Positions 43,832 through 50,529 of a DNA stretch of 51,146 nucleotides are shown here, one piece after another. The DNA is from Crocinitomicaceae bacterium (GTDB taxonomy: Bacteria > Bacteroidota > Bacteroidia > Flavobacteriales_D > Crocinitomicaceae): positions 1-51,146 of the forward strand of contig JAFIEX010000004.1 in assembly GCA_020832365.1 (NCBI GenBank), given 5' to 3'. Positions within the stretch are counted from its first letter, which is position 1, and each line of letters begins with the position of its first letter. The position numbers and the translations under genes are program-made. The notes beneath the pieces were generated by a model. The model saw nothing but the letters and a program-made list of their open reading frames with translations, had not been told where the DNA came from and searched no databases.

Positions 43832-45058
43832 ATGCAAAGTTCTGAATATCAACTAAATAAGTTTGTAGAATATATTCGCACTAAACAATTTATGTTAAAC
43901 GCACTAAAAGGAGTTGATCCAAATACATTTGTTTTTATCAGTATGAACGAGATTAAAAGTCGATTTTTAGTCAATCCGCATGAAGACATTAAGAACCTCG
44001 TACAAGCTGGAGAAATTGAAGTTCAAGAAAATCACAATTCTAAAAGACATAAATACACGTCCTACAAAGTTTTGAAAGCTGGCTACTATGATCTAAACTT
44101 ATTAGAGCCTAAAGGCAAGGAGTTAACCACCACCACCGAAAGAATGATGAATATTTTAAAAGATGTATCATTAAAAAAAGATAGTCCATCTACACAGTAT
44201 TTTAATTCGTTTCTGGAGTACAAAAACAACCTATTAAGGACATTTTTTAATGTGGATGTATTTAGCGGACGAGTACATACACCAATAACAAGCTTTAAAG
44301 GGGAGTACAGGAAAAATATTTTAATTGATGAGTTGGAGACAATATCTATTGATGTAGTGACGATGCAACCGCTTTTATTAGGGAGTATATTAAAATCAAA
44401 GATTGGAGAAAATGAGTATTCAAATTGGATTGATACAGGCGAAGACATTTATTTGATGCTACAATCAAAAGCGAAATTATCCACCAGAGACGAAGCCAAA
44501 AAACGATTTTTTGAAATACTGTTTTCACGCCCAAATGATAGCCTTAAAAAGATGTTTGGCAATAGTACATGGATTGAATGGATTAATGAGTTTAAACGAC
44601 AACCATTCACGCCCAACCCCCATACATTAGAAAAAAATCATTCCAATTTAGCATGGTTACTACAAACAAGTGAGGTTACCATAATGACAGAGGTCTGGAG
44701 TTGCTTGTTAGATGCTGGAGTTAAATTTTTATCGGTGCATGATGAGGTTATTGTCAAACATACAGATTATAAGAAAGCAAAGGATATTTTTAGTTCTGTA
44801 TTATCAAAACACCTAACATTTTTCAAATTATCCGATAAACAAATAACAATCGAAAAACAATCGAATAACAGTCATAAAACAGTCATAGCACCACCACAAG
44901 ATAAGGTAAAAAAGGACACTATAAAAAAGACACCCCTACCAAAGAAAGGAGAACTATATTCAATCAATGAACTGAAAACTAAATTCCAACTATCGGATGA
45001 GTTTATTAAGCAAAATTTTGATGAGTTTTATCACAATATAGGATGGATTAATATTTAA
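43832..45058 (+). CDS. minimal family-A DNA polymerase-like protein
   Basis: 408-aa protein carrying the three signature motifs of family A polymerases in order. Motif A: SIDVVTMQPLLLGSIL with catalytic D at 174. Motif B (O helix): STRDEAKKRFFEILFSRP, where R219, K223 and F227 have the spacing of R754, K758 and F762 of E. coli Pol I; the usual Y-G is F-S. Motif C: LSVHDEVIVKH with D304-E305. No 3'-5' or 5'-3' exonuclease domain is present. The steric-gate glutamate after motif A is Q179. The first 120 residues are probably a winged-helix or linker. It resembles the short polymerases of mobile elements and viruses related to PolA (TV-Pol type). The assignment is from motifs by eye. Confidence 0.78.
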   Translation: MQSSEYQLNKFVEYIRTKQFMLNALKGVDPNTFVFISMNEIKSRFLVNPHEDIKNLVQAGEIEVQENHNSKRHKYTSYKVLKAGYYDLNLLEPKGKELTTTTERMMNILKDVSLKKDSPSTQYFNSFLEYKNNLLRTFFNVDVFSGRVHTPITSFKGEYRKNILIDELETISIDVVTMQPLLLGSILKSKIGENEYSNWIDTGEDIYLMLQSKAKLSTRDEAKKRFFEILFSRPNDSLKKMFGNSTWIEWINEFKRQPFTPNPHTLEKNHSNLAWLLQTSEVTIMTEVWSCLLDAGVKFLSVHDEVIVKHTDYKKAKDIFSSVLSKHLTFFKLSDKQITIEKQSNNSHKTVIAPPQDKVKKDTIKKTPLPKKGELYSINELKTKFQLSDEFIKQNFDEFYHNIGWINI

Positions 45059-45062
45059 GATC

Positions 45063-45419
45063 ATGAGTAAAAATTTACCGAAAAATACGGATGAGAACGG
45101 ACGAGACGACAAAGGACGTTTTACAGATGGCAACAAAGGGAAACCCAAGGGAGCAACCAATAAGACGACGAAAGATATTCGCGAATTTATAACCAACTTT
45201 CTGAATGATAAAGCCTATGAAATACCGCATATCTGGAACTCATTAGACGACAAGGACAAAGCAACGTTATTTTTGCATCTTTGTAAATTGGTGCTACCTA
45301 AAACAACAACCGAGCAACAAACACCTAAAGAGCTTCAAATATTCCATGGTATTGATTTAAGCGTAAAAGAGGAAACACCAACCCCAGTTTGGAAAGTCAT
45401 AGACGGTTCAAAAAAATAG
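45063..45419 (+). CDS. 118-aa protein with DUF5681 / terminase small subunit-like N-terminus
   Basis: The N-terminus reads GRDDKGRFTDGNKGKPKGAT, very close to the GRFxxGxxGNPKGRP signature of DUF5681 proteins found with phage small terminases and in mobile elements. A helical segment follows (TKDIREFITNFLNDKAYEIP), then a disordered proline/threonine tail. It follows the polymerase gene by 4 bp. A packaging or DNA-binding role is possible but not shown by the sequence. Confidence 0.65.
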   Translation: MSKNLPKNTDENGRDDKGRFTDGNKGKPKGATNKTTKDIREFITNFLNDKAYEIPHIWNSLDDKDKATLFLHLCKLVLPKTTTEQQTPKELQIFHGIDLSVKEETPTPVWKVIDGSKK

Positions 45420-45447
45420 AGATGATGCGTATAGCGAATATATTCCT

Positions 45448-45510
45448 ATCTGTTACGCACGTATAAGAGTGTTTAGAAATCATAATATGCTACAATCTGT
45501 TACGCACGTA
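45448..45510 (+). repeat. pair of 16-bp direct repeats at the right end of the element
   Basis: ATCTGTTACGCACGTA occurs at 45448-45463 and 45495-45510, 47 bp apart (start to start). The core TTACG-CA-CGTA is an inverted repeat, so each copy could bind a dimer. Possible excisionase or replication-initiator sites. Confidence 0.6.
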
Positions 45511-45530
45511 AAAAGACCTTTTTTCTGAAT

Positions 45531-45550
45531 TGTGGGGAATATGTGGGGAA
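45531..45550 (+). repeat. two TGTGGGGAA repeats, right end of element
   Basis: Copies begin at 45531 and 45542, again exactly 11 bp apart and in the same orientation as the three left-end copies. Matches expectation for recombinase arm sites at both ends. Confidence 0.75.
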
Positions 45551-45552
45551 AC

Positions 45553-45587
45553 AAAAAACCCAACTAACTGTAAAACAATCAATTGGG
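45553..45587 (-). terminator. terminator supplied to tRNA-Leu by the element
   Basis: On the minus strand a 12-pair stem (CCCAATTGATTG with CAGTTAGTTGGG, several G-U pairs) and loop TTTTA are followed by six T residues. It lies 12 nt past the tRNA 3' end and replaces the original terminator now at 39656-39684. Confidence 0.8.
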
Positions 45588-45588
45588 C

Positions 45589-45610
45589 TTTTAATTAGTG
45601 CCCAGGACTG
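45589..45610. repeat. right attachment-site copy (22-bp direct repeat)
   Basis: Same 22 bp as 39681-39702; here it includes the 3' end of the intact tRNA-Leu gene (acceptor strand and discriminator base). Confidence 0.92.
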
Positions 45611-45681
45611 GACTCGAACCAGCATGCACTTAGTGCACCACCCCCTCAAGATGGCGTGTCTACCAATTTCACCACCTGGGC
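45599..45681 (-). tRNA. tRNA-Leu (anticodon GAG)
   Basis: 83-nt tRNA with acceptor pair GCCCAGG/CCTGGGC, discriminator A, D-arm GGTGGTGAAATTGGTAGACA, anticodon stem CCATC/GGTGG around the loop TTGAGGG (anticodon GAG), a long class II variable arm (GGTGCACTAAGTGCATGC region) and T-loop TTCGAGT. CCA is not encoded. It is the insertion site of the element. Confidence 0.95.
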
Positions 45682-45692
45682 ATTTGCGGTGG

Positions 45693-45700
45693 CAAAAATA
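45693..45700 (-). promoter_or_regulatory. -7 element of tRNA-Leu
   Basis: Minus-strand TATTTTTG, 11 nt before the tRNA 5' end; no TTG at the best spacing. Confidence 0.5.
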
Positions 45701-45766
45701 AGGAATTAAATGTAATTCATTCCCTTTCATTTGTTTTTTTATTCAATTCTTACGCACTAAAATCCC

Positions 45767-45774
45767 TATCTTTG
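45767..45774 (+). promoter_or_regulatory. -7 element of uvrC, predicting a leaderless message
   Basis: TATCTTTG ends only 5 nt before the uvrC ATG at 45780, so transcription would begin at or next to the start codon. Confidence 0.5.
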
Positions 45775-45779
45775 CCTGT

Positions 45780-47597
45780 ATGGAGGGCCGAGCGCAACAA
45801 CTGAAAGAAAAAATTAAAACACTACCAGAAAAGCCTGGTATTTACAAATATTTCGATCAAGCTGGAAACATCATTTATATCGGTAAAGCAAAAAACATTA
45901 AAAAGCGCGTCAATTCCTATTTCACCAAAAATGCAGAAAATGCTAAAACCAGAATCTTAGTCAGAAAAATTGCAAACATTGAGTACCTAGTCGTAACTAC
46001 AGAAACCGACGCTTTACTGCTCGAAAACAGTCTTATAAAAAAATATCAACCGAGATACAATATACAACTCAAAGATGACAAGACTTATCCTTGGATTTGT
46101 ATTAAAAACGAACCTTTCCCGAGGGTATTCTCCACTAGAAGAGTGATAAAAGACGGCTCCAAATATTTTGGGCCTTATCCATCTGTTAAAATCATTAATA
46201 CACTTTTAGAACTCATCAACGATCTATTTCCTTTAAGAACTTGTAATTATGACCTGACATCCGAAAAAATCCAAAAAGGTCAGTTCAAAAAATGTCTTGA
46301 GTTTCACATTGGTAACTGCAAAGCTCCGTGCGAAGGGCTGCAACGAAACAGTGATTATGATGCGTATATTCAACAAATAGAACATATTGTTAAAGGCAAC
46401 ATGTATCGGGTAATGCAATACCTTAAGGAAGAAATGCAAAAATCAGCTGAAAATTACGCCTTTGAAGATGCAGCCATTTACAAAGCTAAAATGGACATTT
46501 TAGAAAAGTATCAGGCCAAATCCACCATTGTATCGCCAACCATTGAACAACTTGACGTAATTACAGGGGTGCAAGAAGGTAAAAAATTCTATTTCAATTA
46601 TTTAGTGGTAAATAATGGCGTAATTATTCATGGCCAAACGATTGAAGTACAAAACAAATTAGAAGAGCCCTTCGAGCAGCTACTATTATTTGTGTTGAAT
46701 GAAATGCGCCTGCGATTCAATAGCAATTCCAAAGAAGTACTTGTTTCAAATACAGATAATTTAGCGCATTTAGAAAATCTTCATTTTTTTGTTCCACAAA
46801 GAGGAGATAAAAAACACCTCCTAGATTTATCCGAAAGAAATGTGAAGTATTACATACTTGAAAAGCGAAAGCAATTGGAATTAAAAAACCCAAAAACACA
46901 TAGTCTTCGCATCTTGGAAAAAATTCAAAAAGATTTTCGACTAAAGGAGTTACCTGTTCACATGGAATGCTTCGATAATTCAAATTTTCAAGGGACTCAT
47001 GCAGTTTCTGCTTGTGTGGTATTTAAAAACGGCAAACCAAGTAAAAAAGACTATCGACATTTTAACATCAAAACTGTTGAAGGACCGGACGATTTCGCTT
47101 CGATGACAGAGGCTATTTATCGCAGGTATAAAAGGTTATTAGAAGAAAACGCATCGCTTCCTCAGCTCTTAATTGTTGACGGCGGAAAAGGGCAGTTATC
47201 AGCAGGAGTTAAGGCACTAGAAATGTTGAATTTAAACGGTAAGATTCCCATTGTTGGAATTGCCAAAAGATTAGAAGAAATATTCTTTCCTGGGGATAGC
47301 CTACCGCTTTATTTAGATAAAAAAAGTGAGAGTTTAAAAGTCATTCAGCACATGAGAAATGAAGCTCACCGTTTCGGTATTGAGCACCATAGAAATAAAA
47401 GGAGTAAGGGCGCACTGCAATCAGAGTTAGAAAACATAAAGGGCATAGGACCGAAAACCATAATAGAACTTTTAAATGCGTTTAAAAGTATTCATATGAT
47501 AAAACAGCAATCAACTGAAAGCATAGCTTCTGTAATTGGCTCTAATAAAGCAAAGTTAATTACTAATCATTTCTCCGAGGTAATCAAAGCCAAATAA
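45780..47597 (+). CDS. uvrC: excinuclease ABC subunit C
   Basis: 605-aa nuclease of nucleotide excision repair; makes both cuts beside a lesion with UvrA/UvrB. GIY-YIG domain at the N-terminus (KPGIYKYFDQ, IIYIGKAKNIKKRVNSYF), a UVR motif (about residues 205-240), the RNase H-like C-terminal nuclease (VDGGKGQLSAGVKAL, MRNEAHRFGIEHHRNKR) and a terminal helix-hairpin-helix (IKGIGPKTIIELL). Length is normal. Converges with the TIGR03032 gene. Confidence 0.97.
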   Translation: MEGRAQQLKEKIKTLPEKPGIYKYFDQAGNIIYIGKAKNIKKRVNSYFTKNAENAKTRILVRKIANIEYLVVTTETDALLLENSLIKKYQPRYNIQLKDDKTYPWICIKNEPFPRVFSTRRVIKDGSKYFGPYPSVKIINTLLELINDLFPLRTCNYDLTSEKIQKGQFKKCLEFHIGNCKAPCEGLQRNSDYDAYIQQIEHIVKGNMYRVMQYLKEEMQKSAENYAFEDAAIYKAKMDILEKYQAKSTIVSPTIEQLDVITGVQEGKKFYFNYLVVNNGVIIHGQTIEVQNKLEEPFEQLLLFVLNEMRLRFNSNSKEVLVSNTDNLAHLENLHFFVPQRGDKKHLLDLSERNVKYYILEKRKQLELKNPKTHSLRILEKIQKDFRLKELPVHMECFDNSNFQGTHAVSACVVFKNGKPSKKDYRHFNIKTVEGPDDFASMTEAIYRRYKRLLEENASLPQLLIVDGGKGQLSAGVKALEMLNLNGKIPIVGIAKRLEEIFFPGDSLPLYLDKKSESLKVIQHMRNEAHRFGIEHHRNKRSKGALQSELENIKGIGPKTIIELLNAFKSIHMIKQQSTESIASVIGSNKAKLITNHFSEVIKAK

Positions 47598-47612
47598 AGC
47601 TATAACTCTTCC

Positions 47613-48686
47613 CTAGTTTTTCTCCTCTTCCTTTTCCTTGGATTGCTTCCAAAAAACATGTTTTGGAAAAACAATAACTTGATTGTGCTGATCTTGATAT
47701 TGAGAAATTATGGCTGGCTTAATAAACCCATCAAAGTGAGCTATATCATAAATTTCATCAACAGTATCCTGATAATTTAACTCACCAACAATAACCTTCT
47801 TTTTTAAATCGAAAATTATAAAACCTGCGTAATTGGATTGTTCTGTTACATCCAACTTATTAAAGGTTTCAGAGGACTTTCTCATTTTAGAAGTCCCAAT
47901 GAATAAATAACCTTCAAAATAGGTTAGGCCTCGAACAAACCTATTAAAAGAAAATACAACCTCCTTTTTTTTATGCTCAATATCCACTCGTATCAGTAAT
48001 CCTTTACCTGACTCAAGTAAATATAACTCGCCATCAATCCATAAAGGTGAGTGCGGCATAGCAAGCCCTTCTAATATGATCTCACTAGTAGGTACCTCCA
48101 TTAAAATACCTGAACTCATGATGTCTTTTCTCCAACCTTCTTTTTCATTGGATTTAGCTAAAGCAGTAACATACTTCGGTAACCCATCTTGCATCACCAT
48201 TCCGTTCATGTGGCACTTATCTTCTGGCGTAAGATAATCTATGAAATTGGGCTTCCATTTTGGTCGAAAGCTATAATTGATATCAAATGTGGCGATACAC
48301 GAAAACTTGGTATTAATTCCCCAAAGCTGACCATCTCCAAAAGCAATATCATGAACATCTATCATGCCGACATTATAAGCCGCTCGTTGCACATAAACTG
48401 TATCAAACCCTTTATCATTATTCTGCATTGAGCCAACAATATCCTCTGCGTTTGAAAAAAAAACCACCTCTTCCAAACCAGCTACCGCCAGCTTGTTATC
48501 TTGCAAAGCTATACCCATTGGTTTTTTGAAACTTACTGGAATCTGGTGTAGTGTTCTACCTTCTGGACTTCCAATAATAACTAAAGCTCCAGCCTGATAT
48601 GTACTAAATACTATACTTATTTTTTTCCGAAAAAGAAGCTCTGCAACCTCTGCATCAAATGTAATTTCAAACTTTTCGTTTACCAT
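47613..48686 (-). CDS. TIGR03032-family protein
   Basis: 357-aa cytoplasmic protein of a family without known function, beta-propeller-like. Recognisable stretches: VFSTYQAGALVIIG, VHDIAFGDGQLWGINTKFSC and a segment with HMNGMVMQDGLPKYVTALA. ATG 48686 was chosen because the TTG at 48731 would place the start upstream of a terminator hairpin (48705-48723). In other bacteria the family is linked to surface or exported protein clusters, with no firm function. Confidence 0.8.
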   Translation of the reverse strand: MVNEKFEITFDAEVAELLFRKKISIVFSTYQAGALVIIGSPEGRTLHQIPVSFKKPMGIALQDNKLAVAGLEEVVFFSNAEDIVGSMQNNDKGFDTVYVQRAAYNVGMIDVHDIAFGDGQLWGINTKFSCIATFDINYSFRPKWKPNFIDYLTPEDKCHMNGMVMQDGLPKYVTALAKSNEKEGWRKDIMSSGILMEVPTSEIILEGLAMPHSPLWIDGELYLLESGKGLLIRVDIEHKKKEVVFSFNRFVRGLTYFEGYLFIGTSKMRKSSETFNKLDVTEQSNYAGFIIFDLKKKVIVGELNYQDTVDEIYDIAHFDGFIKPAIISQYQDQHNQVIVFPKHVFWKQSKEKEEEKN

Positions 48687-48698
48687 TGTTCTAACATT

Positions 48699-48727
48699 AA
48701 AAAAGCCTCTAAGATATAGAGGCTTTT
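48699..48727 (-). terminator. terminator of the lipoprotein gene, just upstream of the TIGR03032 start
   Basis: Stem GCCTCTA/TAGAGGC (48705-48711 with 48717-48723), loop AGATA, T-run on the minus strand. It is 20 nt past the lipoprotein stop and 19 nt before the next ATG. Confidence 0.8.
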
Positions 48728-48746
48728 CCAAAAATGTGAATATTTT

Positions 48747-49160
48747 CTATTTTTTCTCTAGCCTCCATTCTTCAATTAGACCGCTACCAGTTGTTTCCAT
48801 CCACAACTCTTTATTTGTCAGTCTATTTATTTTAAATCTAGACAACTCATTATCAAAAGTTAAAAGTAAATCTTCTTTATCACCTGAAAACTCCCATTTT
48901 CCATTGTAGGTGAAACTTTCTTGTAAATAAGAGTAGGTAAATTTCAAATCACCATTATCTCTTAATGACATTTCAAGAGCATAACCATTTGAAGGGAAAG
49001 ATTGATTACCAATTCTAACCACCTCCCAGTCTCCAGTGAGTCTTGCTTTTTTGGTTCTCAATGAAAATGCAGGACCGTCATCGTATTTACCACAACTTGT
49101 AAAATTCAAAACCGTTACCACTGTAGCAGCCAATAATAACTTTTGTGTAGTCTTATTCAT
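48747..49160 (-). CDS. lipocalin-like lipoprotein
   Basis: 137-aa lipoprotein. Signal with lipobox LNFTSC, then a beta-barrel-like domain with ARLTGDWEVVRIG, SLRDNGDLKFTYSY and YNGKWEFSGDKEDLLL, the repeated W-x-F pattern of small lipocalin-like lipoproteins common in Bacteroidota. Function unknown. A full promoter lies upstream. Confidence 0.82.
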   Translation of the reverse strand: MNKTTQKLLLAATVVTVLNFTSCGKYDDGPAFSLRTKKARLTGDWEVVRIGNQSFPSNGYALEMSLRDNGDLKFTYSYLQESFTYNGKWEFSGDKEDLLLTFDNELSRFKINRLTNKELWMETTGSGLIEEWRLEKK

Positions 49161-49183
49161 AAGATTGTTATTTTAAGTTTCCG

Positions 49184-49215
49184 CAAACTTAACATATATT
49201 CTAAAAGAGCCCAAA
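49184..49215 (-). promoter_or_regulatory. promoter of the lipocalin-like lipoprotein gene
   Basis: Minus-strand TTTG (49215-49212), 20-nt spacer, TAAGTTTG (49191-49184): full Bacteroidetes consensus. The start codon lies 23 nt downstream. Confidence 0.8.
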
Positions 49216-49256
49216 TAAAATCATTTTTTTTCGATTAGTTCACTTATAACTTTCAC

Positions 49257-49754
49257 TTACCTCGCCCATTCTATAACTTGCATATTCTTTGGCGTTCCTT
49301 GATCTAAGTTAAAAGTAATCATCGTGCAAAGTTTATGAAACCCTTTATTTCCACATGCCCCTGGGTTTATCCATAACATATTACTCAATTTATCCATTTT
49401 AACAAGCAAAATATGAGAATGACCACAGACTAAAATATCAGGCGCCCCATTTTGTTGAAGTTCCTTTTTCAAAGGCAGGCTATAATTCCCAGGCTTTCCT
49501 GCTATATGCGTAATTAACACCTCTACCATATCAAGCTTAAATCTAAGGAATTCCTTGGTTTCACTGCGTATTAATGCATCATCAATATTCCCATAAACTA
49601 TTCGAACGCTCGGGCATAAGTCTTTCAATGCTTTAAGCACTTCCAAGCTCCCAATATCTCCAGCATGCCAAATCTCGTCCACATTTTGCAGATGTTTAAT
49701 AACTTTGGGACTTAAATAACCGTGCGTATCTGAAATGATGCCTATTTTTAACAT
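49257..49754 (-). CDS. YfcE/MJ0936-type metallophosphoesterase
   Basis: 165-aa two-metal phosphodiesterase. Metal-binding motifs: GIISDTHGYLS (D-x-H), WHAGDIGS (GD), VYGNIDDA (GN-D), THIAGKPG and CGHSHILLV (GH-x-H). Normal length for the small YfcE group that cleaves phosphodiesters; the native substrate is not known. Alone on its strand. Confidence 0.93.
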   Translation of the reverse strand: MLKIGIISDTHGYLSPKVIKHLQNVDEIWHAGDIGSLEVLKALKDLCPSVRIVYGNIDDALIRSETKEFLRFKLDMVEVLITHIAGKPGNYSLPLKKELQQNGAPDILVCGHSHILLVKMDKLSNMLWINPGACGNKGFHKLCTMITFNLDQGTPKNMQVIEWAR

Positions 49755-49807
49755 TGCTTTTGTAATTTCTTGGATAAAAATAATTATCTTTAAAGAAAGC
49801 TAATTTT

Positions 49808-50473
49808 ATGATAAAGCGATCATTTTCTAGATTTTTCTTTTTGAGTTTTTTCTTTTTAAACTTTGTAGGAATTATTTATGGTGCAGAAAAGAAAGATACC
49901 TTGGGAATTCAACCAATTGAAAAATTTATTCCTTTTTTAAAAAGTGATTACTTACCAGATTGCTTTAATGGTCTTAACAGGTATGATGTTCAAAAGCTAG
50001 TGACTCAAGGTAAACTTCGAGCAGATTGGACTGTTTTCAGTGTTAAGTATGATAATTTCAATGATGTCCTCTATTTATATTCTAATAACAATTGTGATGA
50101 TATTGAGCGTATCCTCCTGAAATATCTATATTACCAAGGAATACCACACGTATTAATGTATAAACAAAAAGTGGTTAACAGTAATAGCTTTGGGAGACTT
50201 AAGGTATATCGTTTGGTTGAGGATGAATGGGTGCGTGGCAGACAAGTAGATGTAACATGGCAGCAATTATTTCAGTTATCTGAGCGTGATATAAAACGAC
50301 TGCATGATGTAGATCAATTCCCAAAGTACCTATTGCGCTTTGAACATGATCACATTGTATTTGATATACCATGGCGTCTTTACACATTTGGTGAAGGGTC
50401 TGACGTCGATGGTTTTTCGATGTCGGGAGGCAAACAGCCTGTAAGAATGCCTTATCACTTTTTTCTTAGGTAA
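49808..50473 (+). CDS. exported protein of unknown function
   Basis: 221-aa protein with a signal peptide rich in phenylalanine (FFFLSFFFLNFVGIIYG). The mature part has tyrosine-rich stretches (VKYDNFNDVLYLYSNNN, KYLYYQGIPHVLMYKQK) and a conserved-looking end (DVDGFSMSGGKQPVRMPYH). No domain recognised; probably periplasmic or secreted. Confidence 0.75.
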   Translation: MIKRSFSRFFFLSFFFLNFVGIIYGAEKKDTLGIQPIEKFIPFLKSDYLPDCFNGLNRYDVQKLVTQGKLRADWTVFSVKYDNFNDVLYLYSNNNCDDIERILLKYLYYQGIPHVLMYKQKVVNSNSFGRLKVYRLVEDEWVRGRQVDVTWQQLFQLSERDIKRLHDVDQFPKYLLRFEHDHIVFDIPWRLYTFGEGSDVDGFSMSGGKQPVRMPYHFFLR

Positions 50474-50505
50474 CTTTTGATACCATAGTAAAACTATTAA
50501 TAAAT

Positions 50506-50513
50506 TATATTTG
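50506..50513 (+). promoter_or_regulatory. -7 element of the cytochrome c lipoprotein gene
   Basis: TATATTTG, exact TAnnTTTG match, 16 nt before the ATG at 50530; a TTTG lies 26 nt further up, longer than ideal. Confidence 0.5.
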
Positions 50514-50529
50514 GAATTAAACTATCATC

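Larger units (their letters stand above)
39691..45600. mobile_element. about 5.9-kb integrative element in tRNA-Leu, with its own polymerase and helicase
   Basis: Bounded by the 22-bp direct repeat (offset 5,908 bp) at the 3' end of tRNA-Leu(GAG). Contains in order on the plus strand: tyrosine recombinase, two HTH genes, a 54-aa gene, an SF3-type helicase, a PolA-like polymerase and a DUF5681-like gene. No conjugation, capsid or transposase gene is seen. Cutting it out would restore M23 - terminator - tRNA-Leu - uvrC. The name and life style (replicating element or phage satellite) are inference. Confidence 0.9.
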
